From positions 176,477 to 240,476 of the forward strand of contig NZ_JAHHQJ010000002.1 in NCBI RefSeq assembly GCF_020026455.1: a stretch of 64,000 bases of DNA, read 5' to 3'. Made by a program: the position numbers and the translations under genes. Below are positions 45,308 to 54,821 of this stretch, piece after piece (position 1 is the stretch's first letter; every line of letters starts with the position of its first letter). Under the pieces are notes generated by a model. That model had not been told where the DNA came from and ran no database searches. It saw only the letters and a program-made list of their open reading frames with translations. This stretch comes from Alistipes sp. Lineage in GTDB: Bacteria; Bacteroidota; Bacteroidia; Bacteroidales; Rikenellaceae.

Positions 45308-47116
45308 ATGAGAAGTCCAGAGCAAGTATTAAAAGCTTTAAACAAGCATGGCAAAGTTTCGGATTACAAGTTCGAAAGATTGTATCGCATTTTGTTCAAC
45401 GAGGAAATGTTCTATATGGCTTACCAACGCATCTATGCAAAGCCGGGAAATATGACACCCGGCTCTGACGGTAAGACAATAGACCAAATGAGCCCTCAAA
45501 GAATAAGCTGCATCATCGCATCCCTAAAGGATGAATCTTTCAAGCCGAATCCGGCAAGGAGAAAGTATATACCCAAGAAAAACGGCAAGAAAAGACCGCT
45601 TGGCATACCCTCCTTTGAGGATAAGCTTGTGCAGGAGGTAGTACGGACAATTCTCGAAGCTATTTATGAAGAAGTGTTTGAAGATTCTTCACATGGATTC
45701 AGACCTAACAGGAGCTGCCATACCGCCTTAACCCGCATACAAAAAACATTCAAAAGTACAAAGTGGTTCATAGAGGGAGACATCAAAGGATTCTTCGACA
45801 ACATCGACCACAATGTATTGATAGGAATTCTGAGGAAAAGAATCTCTGACGAAAGATTTCTCAGACTCATCCGTAAGTTCTTGAATGCTGGTTACATTGA
45901 AAATTGGGAATACCATAACACCTTTTCGGGAACACCGCAAGGAGGTATAATAAGTCCTATATTGGCAAATATCTATCTTGACTGTTTCGATAAGTACATG
46001 GAAGAATATACCCGTAATTTCAACAAGGGAAAAGAAAGACATCTAACAAAGGAGTATTCAAGACTCAGCGAACAGATATACAAACTGAAAGCTGAGATTG
46101 AAAGTGCGAAAGATGCCGAAAGTGCGAAACAACTTAAAGACAAATATGAGAAACTTAGACGTGAACGGCTAAAGGTTACATGTAGGGATTATATGGACGA
46201 TACCTATAAAAGACTGAAATACACGAGATACGCCGATGATTTTTTAATCGGTGTTATTGGTAGCAAGGCGGACTGTATCAAAATCAAGTCTGACATAACT
46301 CAATATATGCAAGAATGTCTGCATTTGGAAATGTCGCAAGAAAAGACTTTGATAACAAACGCTCAAAAGCCTGCAAAATTTCTCGGATATGAAGTCTTAG
46401 TCCGTAAAACTGACGTAACCAAACGTAACAAGTTCAATGTACCAGTCCGAAGTTTCAATGGTACAGTTGTCCTCAAGGTAGCCACAGAAACTGTAAAAAA
46501 CAGATTGGAACACTATGAAGCCATTAAATATAAGATGGAAAACGGGGTTCAAACGTGGTTTCCTAAATTGAGGGGCAAACTGATGAAAAAGAAAATAGAA
46601 GACATAGTAGCACGGTACAACTCTGAAATCAGAGGATTCTACAACTATTACAGTATAGCCAATAACGTCTCGTATGCAGCTTCTAAATTTGGCTACATTA
46701 TGGAATACAGTATGTATCATACCATTGCAGCAAAAACAAACAGTTCAATCAGTAAGGTCATTGACAAATACAAAAAAGGAAATGACATCATTGTTCCGTA
46801 TCACGATGCAAAAGGTAAACTACGTTACAGAGTATTCTACAATGAAGGTTTCAAACGCAAACTGCCATCGTCTTTCGCAGATGTGGACAATATCCCATAT
46901 ATAATCACAGTACCACAACCAACGCTGGTTGAAAGGTTAAAATCCGAGGAATGTGAGTTGTGTGGGAAAGTCGGTCCTGTTGTAATGCATCATGTAAGAA
47001 ATCTGAATCATCTGAAAGGAGATACGGAATGGGAAAAACTGATGCTCGCAAAACATCGAAAGACTTTGGTCGTATGCACAAGTTGTAATGCAAAAATACA
47101 GAGCCATGCAGGATAA
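45308..47116 (+). CDS. Group II intron reverse transcriptase/maturase with HNH endonuclease
   Basis: The 602-residue protein has the RT palm motifs (RPLGIPSFEDKLVQ, FIEGDIKGFFDNI, GTPQGGIISPILAN, and the active site RYADDF), a maturase X domain (about 390-480) and a C-terminal HNH zinc nuclease (ECELCG ... HHVRNL ... CTSCNAK). It promotes splicing and copies the intron into new sites. It lies in intron domain IV. Confidence 0.95.
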   Translation: MRSPEQVLKALNKHGKVSDYKFERLYRILFNEEMFYMAYQRIYAKPGNMTPGSDGKTIDQMSPQRISCIIASLKDESFKPNPARRKYIPKKNGKKRPLGIPSFEDKLVQEVVRTILEAIYEEVFEDSSHGFRPNRSCHTALTRIQKTFKSTKWFIEGDIKGFFDNIDHNVLIGILRKRISDERFLRLIRKFLNAGYIENWEYHNTFSGTPQGGIISPILANIYLDCFDKYMEEYTRNFNKGKERHLTKEYSRLSEQIYKLKAEIESAKDAESAKQLKDKYEKLRRERLKVTCRDYMDDTYKRLKYTRYADDFLIGVIGSKADCIKIKSDITQYMQECLHLEMSQEKTLITNAQKPAKFLGYEVLVRKTDVTKRNKFNVPVRSFNGTVVLKVATETVKNRLEHYEAIKYKMENGVQTWFPKLRGKLMKKKIEDIVARYNSEIRGFYNYYSIANNVSYAASKFGYIMEYSMYHTIAAKTNSSISKVIDKYKKGNDIIVPYHDAKGKLRYRVFYNEGFKRKLPSSFADVDNIPYIITVPQPTLVERLKSEECELCGKVGPVVMHHVRNLNHLKGDTEWEKLMLAKHRKTLVVCTSCNAKIQSHAG

Positions 47117-47134
47117 AGTCATGTTATCAATGGA

Positions 47135-47168
47135 GAGCCGTATGCGTGGAGACATGCAAGTACGGTTT
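47135..47168 (+). ncRNA. Group II intron domain V
   Basis: The 34-nt hairpin starts with GAGCCGTATGCG and ends GTACGGTTT, matching the highly conserved catalytic domain V in length and sequence. It lies 18 nt after the maturase stop. Confidence 0.9.
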
Positions 47169-47229
47169 GGGGGCAGGTATGAGGAAACCTACTGCCGAAA
47201 GGCGGCAAGGCGTCTTGTACCGAGCCTAC

Positions 47230-48026
47230 GCATGGGCAAGGGTGGAAACATCATCGCCCTTGCGGAGCATCTCTACGCCTCCGACCATTTGCCCTACTTG
47301 CTGAACCGCATCGAACAACAGACCCCTTGGCTTCGCCCCGTATCTTTCTCTTTTGGTTGGCAATCCTCTTCCGAGCCGTGTTTCCAACAACTGAACATCA
47401 CACCGCTCTCTTCATCTGCCCTGCTGGATTACCTGCAGGAAAGGGGCATAAATACGGCATTGGCGAAAAGAGAATGCAGGGAAGCGCGCTTCACTCATAA
47501 CGGCAAACGGTATTTTGCCATTGCCTTCCCGAACCTGTCGGGCGGATATGAAATCCGCAACCGCTATTTCAAGGGGTGCATCGCCCCCAAGGCAATATCC
47601 CATATCCGCCAGTCGGGAGAACAGAGGAGTGCATGTTACGTTTTCGAGGGGTTCATCGACTACCTTTCGTTTCTGACCCTGCGTTTCGAGAGATGCCCTG
47701 ACATGCCCGAACTCGATGCACAGGACTACATGGTTCTGAACTCCACGGCCAATGTCCCCAAAGCCCTCTATTCGCTGGGCGGTTATGAGCGCATCCATTG
47801 TTTCCTGGACAATGACCGTGCGGGAATGGAAGCCCTGCAGCAAATCCGAAGGGAATACGCCGGCACCCGACAGATACGAGATGCCTCACACATCTATGGC
47901 GGTTGCAAGGACCTTAACGAATACCTTTGCCTCCAGCGGCAGCCGTCACAACGGCAGACCCCAAAGTCCGACAGACAGCGGGTGCAGACGCAATGTCTTC
48001 CACGGAAGAAAAGTCGGGGACTTTAG
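47230..48026 (+). CDS. Toprim DNA primase, exon 2
   Basis: This part begins in frame as MGKGGNIIALAEHLYASD and contains a toprim-like fold (YVFEGFIDYLSFL with catalytic Glu, then IHCFLDNDRAGMEAL with the DxD-type pair). The frame extends upstream into the intron to 47088, but that segment is intron sequence. With exon 1 it encodes a primase of about 321 residues that would prime replication or transfer of the element. Confidence 0.87.
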
Positions 48027-48369
48027 TCCTTCCCTCATCGCCGAATATATCCCCGGTTCTGTCGACAACAGACTTGTCGTTTTGTCGTTATGCCGACTTG
48101 CCGACATGTTTGTTTGCAGATTTGTCGTCAAGACGTTTTGTTGTCATGCGTTTTTGTCGTTCTTTCTGCAATTTTGTTTACAGTCATTTTCAAGGGAAAT
48201 CGGACAGAAGGCAACGGCTTCTCCCGTTTTACCGCTATCTGTTGGCAAGGTGTGTTTTTGTCAGACAAACTCCGTTTTGTCCGACAAAAAACCTTGCTCC
48301 GTGCGGAGGGCGGGACAGCTCCAAAGTCGCTGTTTGCTTTCGATTCGGACTAATAGCATCAAATTATAT
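48027..48369. other. Possible transfer-origin region with paired palindromes
   Basis: The 5' half is rich in TTGTCGT and TGCCGAC words. At 48245-48297 two copies of the palindrome TTTGTCnGACAAA (48257-48269, 48276-48288) sit within a larger imperfect inverted repeat whose outer arms are GCAAGG and CCTTGC. Such structure is typical of a protein-binding or transfer origin. No mobilisation gene accompanies it. Confidence 0.45.
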
Positions 48370-48397
48370 CCGTGACAGAACAAATGTTCTATCACGG
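48370..48397. terminator. Hairpin terminator beyond fic
   Basis: A 13-bp stem with one mismatch and a tiny loop (48370-48382 with 48385-48397) lies 11 nt past the fic stop on the minus strand. T runs are weak on both sides. Confidence 0.55.
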
Positions 48398-48408
48398 ATT
48401 CTTATCAA

Positions 48409-49521
48409 TTATTCCTCGTTCTCATTCAGAATATAATTGGTGCTGCGACCTCCGTCCGGTGCAACGGCTAAGATTCCTTTATCTATCAAATCCGTAATGT
48501 CTCTGAGTGCCGTGGCCTGTGAGGATTTGGTTATCTTGGCCCATTTGGAAGAGGTGAGTTTTCCTTCAAATCCCTCCCACATCATATTGACGACCTTTAC
48601 CTGTCGGTCATTCATCGACACCTGCCTGTTACGTTGCCAGAAAGAACTCTTACGGACAATATGCTCCACCGTAGTTTGAGAACGAAGAATGGCGGACTTC
48701 ATTGTCTGCAAGAACCACTCCAGCCAGAGGGTCAGATCTGTGGTTCCCGTTGTTGTCTTTTCCAATACTTCATAATAGAATTTCTTTTCGTGCAATATCT
48801 CCGCCGACATACTGTAGAACCGCAACTTGTATCCGTCGGCCTTGGCCAACAGCATATCTGTAATTGTTCTGCACAACCTTCCGTTTCCATCATCAAAAGG
48901 ATGTATTGCCACAAACCACAAATGGGCTATCGCCGCCTTCAATACAGGGTCAATGGTCTGACATCCGTTTACCCAGGCCATAAAGTCCTCCATCATCTGC
49001 GGCACCACCTCTGACGGCGGGGCTTCATAGTGAACCTTCTCTTTTCCCATGGCCCCGGAGACAATCTGCATAGGTTCGGCACCTGTTCTGTATTCACCCA
49101 CCTTTATCGCATACATTCCACTTCTTCCGGTTGGAAACATCGCTGCGTGCCAGTTGCACAACCTTTCGGTAGTCAATGGACTTTGACTGTTATTTATCGC
49201 GTCAATCATCACCTGCACCACACCTTCCGTATAATGGTCCGGAACGGGCATACCCACAGTGTCGAGTCCCAAATGTCTCGCTATCGAAGAGCGGACCTTC
49301 TCCGAATTGAGTATCACACCCTCAATTTCGCTGGAACGCAGAATATCTTCGGTCATGACGTCCAATGACGCATGACTTTGCATGTCGAATCCCAATCCGC
49401 TCATCATGCCATATATCCGTCCTTCCAAATTCTGCACTTCGGAAAGCAATGTGATAAGATGGGAATCATCCCATGTGAATTTCGGCCATGCAGGCTGCTG
49501 CCATATGTATATCGGTCTCAT
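48409..49521 (-). CDS. Fic-domain protein with DUF4172 and winged-helix domain
   Basis: The 370-residue protein has a DUF4172 start (YIWQQPAWPKFTWDDS), a class II inhibitory motif SSEIEG (Ser63-Gly68), the Fic active site HPFDDGNGRLCR (about 204-215) and a C-terminal winged helix. Fic enzymes transfer AMP (or other nucleotides) to a target hydroxyl; the internal Glu67 blocks ATP orientation, so the protein is auto-inhibited. In mobile elements they are often toxin-like or regulatory. A 12-bp perfect palindrome in its promoter may be its own operator. Confidence 0.92.
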   Translation of the reverse strand: MRPIYIWQQPAWPKFTWDDSHLITLLSEVQNLEGRIYGMMSGLGFDMQSHASLDVMTEDILRSSEIEGVILNSEKVRSSIARHLGLDTVGMPVPDHYTEGVVQVMIDAINNSQSPLTTERLCNWHAAMFPTGRSGMYAIKVGEYRTGAEPMQIVSGAMGKEKVHYEAPPSEVVPQMMEDFMAWVNGCQTIDPVLKAAIAHLWFVAIHPFDDGNGRLCRTITDMLLAKADGYKLRFYSMSAEILHEKKFYYEVLEKTTTGTTDLTLWLEWFLQTMKSAILRSQTTVEHIVRKSSFWQRNRQVSMNDRQVKVVNMMWEGFEGKLTSSKWAKITKSSQATALRDITDLIDKGILAVAPDGGRSTNYILNENEE

Positions 49522-49538
49522 TCGCTATTTGTTTTGCG

Positions 49539-49583
49539 CAAAAATAACCTTTATGACGAGAATATACAAATTATTCTCGTCAT
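49539..49583 (-). promoter_or_regulatory. fic promoter and candidate operator
   Basis: On the minus strand TATTTTTG (49546-49539) lies 17 nt before the fic ATG. Upstream, perfect 12-bp inverted arms ATGACGAGAATA and TATTCTCGTCAT (49553-49564, 49572-49583) cover the -33 region, a classic repressor position. A third half-site with 11 of 12 matches lies at 49606-49617. Confidence 0.6.
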
Positions 49584-49706
49584 TTTGTGATTGGAATATT
49601 GGCTTTATTCTCATCATCGTTTGTTTGGTAGAGGATTCTATATTTAGCAATATAAGTTCCTTGGAAGGAAGATTGAGAAAAGTTTGTAGAAGTGAATATT
49701 ATGTCA

Positions 49707-51281
49707 CTCAAGTTTCTGATTTAGATTTTTTGTAAAATAAAAAGGGCTTTAAGTACCCCATATGTTATGGAAAATGAGTAAATTAGATGTCGTCAAACAT
49801 AACTACTCAATACTTAAAGCCATGAGCAAAAATACTAATATTCCATCAGAAATCTGTAATTTATTCAATAAAAATCGTCTTCCGCTCGTTGTTTCTACCT
49901 TTAACAAGCTTGTGGAATCTCTACATCTGGGTAATGCTGACCTCGGAGGTCGTAAACGTGAAAATTGCCAGCTCACCAATCTGCAGGTGTTCCAGCTTCT
50001 TGTTCTCATGCCATTTTTTTCAGTGGTCAATGCCTTCAATTATTCAGGCTCAGTCTTAAGTAGAATGTTCGGAGGTAAAAAGGACATGCTATATTCCTTC
50101 ATGTCTCAAGACAATATAGACTGGCGCAATATCATCTACCGCATAACAGTAAAACTGATTTCAAATGTAACCTGTCGGCAGGACTATAGGAAGAGTACAT
50201 TGCCTTCAGTCCTGATAGCTGATGACACAGACCTTCCCAAGTCAGGTCTGCATATAGAGTCTATCGGAAAGATCTTTTCCCATGTGCACCAGAGCTGCAT
50301 TTTGGGTTATAAGATGCTTGCACTCTGCTGGAGTGATGGCCGCAGTCAGTTTATTCTTGACGCCTCGCTTCATGGAGAAACAGGAAAAGTCGAGGGAAAG
50401 GAGCAAGGACTGACCGCAAAGCAAAGAGAGGCAAGATACCAACGTAAGCGGGATGAGGATTCCTGTTCAGCCAAGCGGAAAAATGAATATTTCATGGGCA
50501 AGGGCGAGAAACTTATTGAGATGGTCAAAAGATGCATACGTGCCAGGATACCTTTCGATTACTTACTGGTAGACAGCTGGTTTACATGCAAGGGACTCAT
50601 AAAATTTGTCTGTCACTCACACAGGAGATTTCACCTGCCGGGCATGGCTAAATTAGGAAACACCAAATATAAGACTAAGACATATGGAGAGATTTCAGCC
50701 AAGGCGCTGATTGCTAAAATTGTGAAATCGAAGAGTATCAGATATAGTCGTCGCTATCATTGTCACCATGCTTCTTTCGATGCCACTCTGGATGGATACT
50801 CTGTACGGTTGTTCTTTTGCAGACGAAGCAAGAAGGAGGGTTGGAAAGTCCTGTTGACCACAGACATGCAGCTGGACTTTCTAAGAGCCTACGAGATCTA
50901 TGCTATGCGATGGTCCATTGAAGTTTTTTTCTCAGACTCCAAAAGGGTATTAGGTTTGGCTTCATGTTCTGCACGTGATTTTTCCTCACAAATCTCTCAT
51001 GTTTCCTTGGTGATGATACGGTACAATCTTTTAGCAATGATAAAAAGGTCACTTGATTACGAAACCATAGGAGGTCTGTTCAGAGATGTCTATGCCGGAG
51101 TGAAAGAAATTACAGTAATTGAGAAAATCTGGAATATAATACTAGAAGTTGTAGTTGTAATCGCTGAAGTTCTAGAAGCTGATTCTGAACATATCCTACG
51201 ACAAGTTTTAGAAAAAGAAGAGAGACTTGTGGCTTTGAGGAATTATGCAAAAACAGCATAAATCTAAATCAGAAACTTGAG
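49707..51281 (+). mobile_element. IS4-family insertion sequence (1575 bp)
   Basis: Perfect 22-bp terminal inverted repeats (49707-49728, 51260-51281; outer end CTCAAGTTTCTG) enclose one transposase gene. The 8-bp target duplication TTATGTCA flanks it at 49699-49706 and 51282-51289, so the insertion is recent or well preserved. Confidence 0.93.
49762..51261 (+). CDS. IS4-family DDE transposase
   Basis: The 499-residue transposase has DDE chemistry: an early Asp in LIADDTDLPKSG, a second in LLVDSWFTCKG, and the IS4 signature Y-x2-R-x3-E-x6-K in YAMRWSIEVFFSDSK. It is full length with no frameshift. Start may be 49762 or the in-frame ATG at 49774 (MSKLDVV). Confidence 0.93.
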   Translation: MLWKMSKLDVVKHNYSILKAMSKNTNIPSEICNLFNKNRLPLVVSTFNKLVESLHLGNADLGGRKRENCQLTNLQVFQLLVLMPFFSVVNAFNYSGSVLSRMFGGKKDMLYSFMSQDNIDWRNIIYRITVKLISNVTCRQDYRKSTLPSVLIADDTDLPKSGLHIESIGKIFSHVHQSCILGYKMLALCWSDGRSQFILDASLHGETGKVEGKEQGLTAKQREARYQRKRDEDSCSAKRKNEYFMGKGEKLIEMVKRCIRARIPFDYLLVDSWFTCKGLIKFVCHSHRRFHLPGMAKLGNTKYKTKTYGEISAKALIAKIVKSKSIRYSRRYHCHHASFDATLDGYSVRLFFCRRSKKEGWKVLLTTDMQLDFLRAYEIYAMRWSIEVFFSDSKRVLGLASCSARDFSSQISHVSLVMIRYNLLAMIKRSLDYETIGGLFRDVYAGVKEITVIEKIWNIILEVVVVIAEVLEADSEHILRQVLEKEERLVALRNYAKTA

Positions 51282-51308
51282 TTATGTCATATAATTTCAG
51301 TATATTTG
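51277..51308 (+). promoter_or_regulatory. Hybrid promoter formed by the IS end and native -7 element
   Basis: TTG at 51277-51279, inside the right IS repeat, is 21 nt upstream of TATATTTG (51301-51308), a good -33/-7 spacing. Before insertion the same position would have held AT-rich sequence with no TTG. Confidence 0.55.
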
Positions 51309-51335
51309 TATTATACGCCAATAAAAGGAAGAAAG

Positions 51336-51539
51336 ATGAAAGATATAAATAGGATTAAAGTTGTTTTGGTTGAACAGAAAAAAACAGGAAAATGGCTTGC
51401 TAAAGAGTTAGGGAAAGATCCTTCCACTATATCCAAATGGTGTTCAAACAAGATGCAACCTTCGTTGGAAATGTTAATGCAAATTGCAGAAAAACTTGAT
51501 GTTGATGTCCGAGATTTGATAGTAAACACAAAGTTGTAA
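51336..51539 (+). CDS. Small XRE-family regulator
   Basis: The 67-residue protein is a single lambda-repressor-like HTH (LAKELGKDPSTISKWCSN, then LEMLMQIAEKLDVDVRDLI). It starts at 51336 with the leader purine block AAAAGGAAGAAAG. The helicase ORF begins 1 nt after its stop, so it probably controls the operon, like C-proteins of restriction systems. Confidence 0.85.
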   Translation: MKDINRIKVVLVEQKKTGKWLAKELGKDPSTISKWCSNKMQPSLEMLMQIAEKLDVDVRDLIVNTKL

Positions 51540-51540
51540 T

Positions 51541-54500
51541 ATGGGAACAAATTTTTTTACTAACGAAAAAGAAAATACTTTACTTGAAAAAATAGAAGGT
51601 GTTTTCAAGTATAAAAAAGTGCATTTTTTTGATGCGTTAGTTGGGTATTTTAGAGCTTCAGGATATTTTAGAATCAGAAAGTTTATACAGCAAACACCTC
51701 ATATTAGGATTTTGGTGGGAATCAATGTTGATAGGTTGACTTATCAAGCCAATCAGCAAGGATTACTATTTAATCCCAATGGCGACCAGTCTCAAGAAGA
51801 ATTCTTTAATGATATAAAGAAAAACATTCAAGAAGCCAAGTATGATAAAGAGGTTGAAGACGGAATGTATCAATTTATAGAAGACATTGTTTCTGGTAGA
51901 ATTGAGATGCGTATTCATCCTAAACAAAATATCCATGCCAAAATCTATATCTTTCGTGAAGAAGTATATCATCCTCATGGCTATGGTTCTGTCATCACTG
52001 GTTCCAGTAATCTGACAGAAGCAGGTTTGGAGAAAAACTTTGAATTTAATGTAGAACTTAGATACGATGATGACATTCAATTTGCAACAGATACTTTTGA
52101 AAATTTGTGGGCTGAATCAGTTGCTATTGATATTAGTCATATAGAGAAGATAAAAAAGGAATCTTATCTGAATACCGAATTTACACCATATGAAGTCTAT
52201 TTGAAATTTCTTTTGGAGTATTTCGGAAAGAGTATTGATTTTGACCCGAATTCTGTGTCAGATTTGCCTAAAGGATATAAAAAATTATCCTACCAAATTG
52301 ATGCTGTAAATGATGGTTATTCAAAAATGATGAAGCATAATGGATTTTTTCTTTCCGATGTTGTCGGATTGGGAAAAACCATTGTTTCGGCTCTTATTGC
52401 CAAGAAATTCTTTTTTGGTAATGGATTTCCCATGCATCGCTCTCACACTTTAATCATTGTTCCTCCGGCATTAAAAGAAGGTTGGGAACGAACAATGACA
52501 GAGTTTAAGTTAGATAATTATAAGATTATCACTAACGGAAGTCTGCATAAATTGAAAACGCCTGCACTTTATGATTTGGTTATTGTTGATGAGGCTCATA
52601 AATTTAGAAGTGACACAGCATCAATGTATAATGAATTGCAGAAATTATGCAAGACAAAAACACTGTATGCTGATGGGAGTCTTCATGATAAGAAGGTTAT
52701 ACTTGTGTCGGCCACTCCGTTAAATAACAGGCCTGAAGATATTGCCAATTTGGTTTATTTGTTTCAAGACTCCAAAGACAGTACACTGGAGGAAGGAAAC
52801 TTACAACGTTTTTTTCGAGAACAGATTGACCAGTATAAGAAAGTAAAAAAACAAAAGGACATAGAACTTATTTCGAAGGAGATAAAAGCCATATATGAAA
52901 AAATTCGAACAAAGGTGGTTGAACCTTTGACGGTGCGTCGTACTCGTACTGATTTGATGGAAAACGAAGCTTACAAGAAGGATTTGGAGGCGCAGAATGT
53001 CCACTTTCCGGAGGTGAAATCTCCTCATAAGATTTATTATCAGTTGGATGCCGAATTAGATAAACTTTATGACAAGACAATAAAATATTTGGGAGGAGAA
53101 GATGGCGATGGACTTAAATATTACCGTTATCAAGCCATTAAATATTTGATTCCCTCGAAGAAGACTAAGTATAAGAAAGCGGATATGATATCTATTCAGT
53201 TGGCAGGAATCATGAAAACATTACTTGTCAAGCGAATAGATAGTAGTTTTTATGCCTTTAAGCAATCATTGCAAAGATACTATCAGGCAAACAAAGTGAT
53301 GCTTGATATGTTTGAAAAGGGTGTAGTGTATATAGCTCCTAATTTGAAAGTCAATGAATTGTTGAGCGACGGTCGTGAGGACGAACTCATACGGTTGATA
53401 GAGGAAACGCAATATACAGATCCGACTATTGAAATCTGTGCACCAGAAGATTTCGAGAACGGTTTTAAGGAAGGTTTGGAGGCCGACGGACAGATATTGC
53501 AGGAGCTGGTCGAGTCGTGGGATAAAATAACCAATGATCCTAAATTGGATATATTTGTCAATGAGTATCTCAAGGATAAACTTTTTGATCAGTCAATCAA
53601 TCAAGAAGGTAAACTTGTTGTTTTTTCGGAAAGCAAAGAAACTACCAACTATCTGTCGGAGGCATTGAAGAAAAGAGGTTTTGGTCGTATTCTTACAATA
53701 CAAAGTGATAACCGTAATGATAAAATGCCGGAGCTTGAAGCCAACTTCGATGCCAACTATAAGGGGGTTAAAAAGAATGATTATGACATAGTTATCTCTA
53801 CTGAGGTTTTGGCTGAAGGTGTGAATCTGCATCGTGCCAATGTTATCGTCAATTATGACACCCCTTGGAACTCGACAAGGCTGATGCAGCGTATCGGGCG
53901 TGTAAACCGTATCGGAAGTACAGCGAAAGAAGTGCATATATTCAACTTCTTTCCTACAGCCAAGGTGAACAACGACATAGAGTTGGAGAAAAAAGCCAAG
54001 ATGAAGCTTTTTGCCTTCCATGCAGCTTTAGGTGAGGACAGTCAGATTTACTCTACGGATGAAAATCCGGAAAGCTTTGGTTTGTTTGACAAGAATGTGG
54101 ACGAAGACAGAGATGAGAAGTTGCGCTATTTGATGTGGTTGAGACAACTGAAAGAGGAAAATCCCGACTTGATAAAGCGAATCAACAAGATGCCTTTGCG
54201 AGCTCGTGTGGGACGAAAAAGCAAACTCATTCCTATGAGTACCATTACATTCATACGAAATAAGAGGCGAGATGCCTTTGTATTTATTCGCAAAGATGGA
54301 AGTACTGAAGAACTTACCTTCATGGAAGCGGTAAAGGAATTTGAAGCGAGGGTTGATGAGCAAGCTATATCTTTGCATGACAAGCATCATGAACAGGTTG
54401 CCAAAGCATTGGATCTTTTCTCTGAAAAAGAGGAAGAAGCCAAGGCTATGATTAAAAAAGCAAATCCTGCGCAAGGTCCCAATGAAAAAAAGGCTTTGGC

Positions 54501-54810
54501 TTATCTTGACGGATTTGTCAATATTTCCAATATAACCGATGAGGAGTCGGCTATGATAGAGAAGGCCAAACGAGCCATTACAACGGGGCGTTTCCAGCAA
54601 CTGCAAAGGGATATCAATAAATTGCAGACCTCGACTAAGAAGACACCTGTCAAGACCGTTGTTTTATTAGAGAAACTTATGAAAATCATAGGTTCGTATC
54701 CGCTTGAGCATATCGGATTGAGCGATTCGAATGTTCAGACGGTTCTCCATGATAAAAATATCAAGGAGCATATGCCGGAAATCATTATTTCCGAAAGTTT
54801 TAACCTTTAA
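51541..54810 (+). CDS. PLD-nuclease/SNF2-helicase fusion protein
   Basis: The 1089-residue protein begins with a phospholipase-D-like domain: HAKIYIF (H-x-K) at about 130 and GSSNLTEAGL at about 153, giving one HKD-type site. An SF2 motor of SNF2 type follows: Walker A DVVGLGKT (about 275-282), motif II VDEAHKF (about 349), motif III SATPLNN (about 388) and motif VI QRIGRVNRIGS (about 783). The C-terminal 200 residues are helical. Such proteins are found in defence loci, where the motor tracks DNA and the PLD site cuts it. It is followed 11 nt later by a DNA methyltransferase. Confidence 0.88.
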   Translation: MGTNFFTNEKENTLLEKIEGVFKYKKVHFFDALVGYFRASGYFRIRKFIQQTPHIRILVGINVDRLTYQANQQGLLFNPNGDQSQEEFFNDIKKNIQEAKYDKEVEDGMYQFIEDIVSGRIEMRIHPKQNIHAKIYIFREEVYHPHGYGSVITGSSNLTEAGLEKNFEFNVELRYDDDIQFATDTFENLWAESVAIDISHIEKIKKESYLNTEFTPYEVYLKFLLEYFGKSIDFDPNSVSDLPKGYKKLSYQIDAVNDGYSKMMKHNGFFLSDVVGLGKTIVSALIAKKFFFGNGFPMHRSHTLIIVPPALKEGWERTMTEFKLDNYKIITNGSLHKLKTPALYDLVIVDEAHKFRSDTASMYNELQKLCKTKTLYADGSLHDKKVILVSATPLNNRPEDIANLVYLFQDSKDSTLEEGNLQRFFREQIDQYKKVKKQKDIELISKEIKAIYEKIRTKVVEPLTVRRTRTDLMENEAYKKDLEAQNVHFPEVKSPHKIYYQLDAELDKLYDKTIKYLGGEDGDGLKYYRYQAIKYLIPSKKTKYKKADMISIQLAGIMKTLLVKRIDSSFYAFKQSLQRYYQANKVMLDMFEKGVVYIAPNLKVNELLSDGREDELIRLIEETQYTDPTIEICAPEDFENGFKEGLEADGQILQELVESWDKITNDPKLDIFVNEYLKDKLFDQSINQEGKLVVFSESKETTNYLSEALKKRGFGRILTIQSDNRNDKMPELEANFDANYKGVKKNDYDIVISTEVLAEGVNLHRANVIVNYDTPWNSTRLMQRIGRVNRIGSTAKEVHIFNFFPTAKVNNDIELEKKAKMKLFAFHAALGEDSQIYSTDENPESFGLFDKNVDEDRDEKLRYLMWLRQLKEENPDLIKRINKMPLRARVGRKSKLIPMSTITFIRNKRRDAFVFIRKDGSTEELTFMEAVKEFEARVDEQAISLHDKHHEQVAKALDLFSEKEEEAKAMIKKANPAQGPNEKKALAYLDGFVNISNITDEESAMIEKAKRAITTGRFQQLQRDINKLQTSTKKTPVKTVVLLEKLMKIIGSYPLEHIGLSDSNVQTVLHDKNIKEHMPEIIISESFNL

Positions 54811-54821
54811 TATTTGCAGAA

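Larger units (their letters stand above)
44749..47229 (+). mobile_element. Group II intron (2481 nt) interrupting the primase gene
   Basis: The insert begins ATGCGCCCATATAGG, close to the usual GTGCGCCCAGATAGG start of bacterial group II introns. It carries a reverse transcriptase/maturase gene and ends with a domain V (47135-47168) and a short domain VI ending CCTAC. Removing exactly 44749-47229 keeps the primase reading frame. The intron would splice from RNA and can retrohome using its protein. Confidence 0.88.

Noticed and set aside
47088..47229. N-terminal extension of the primase exon 2 frame
   Set aside because: These bases are intron domains V-VI and the end of the maturase gene; the open frame is fortuitous.
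44580..48026. Primase as a true pseudogene
   Set aside because: Removing the group II intron restores a full frame and conserved sequence, so the gene can be functional after splicing.
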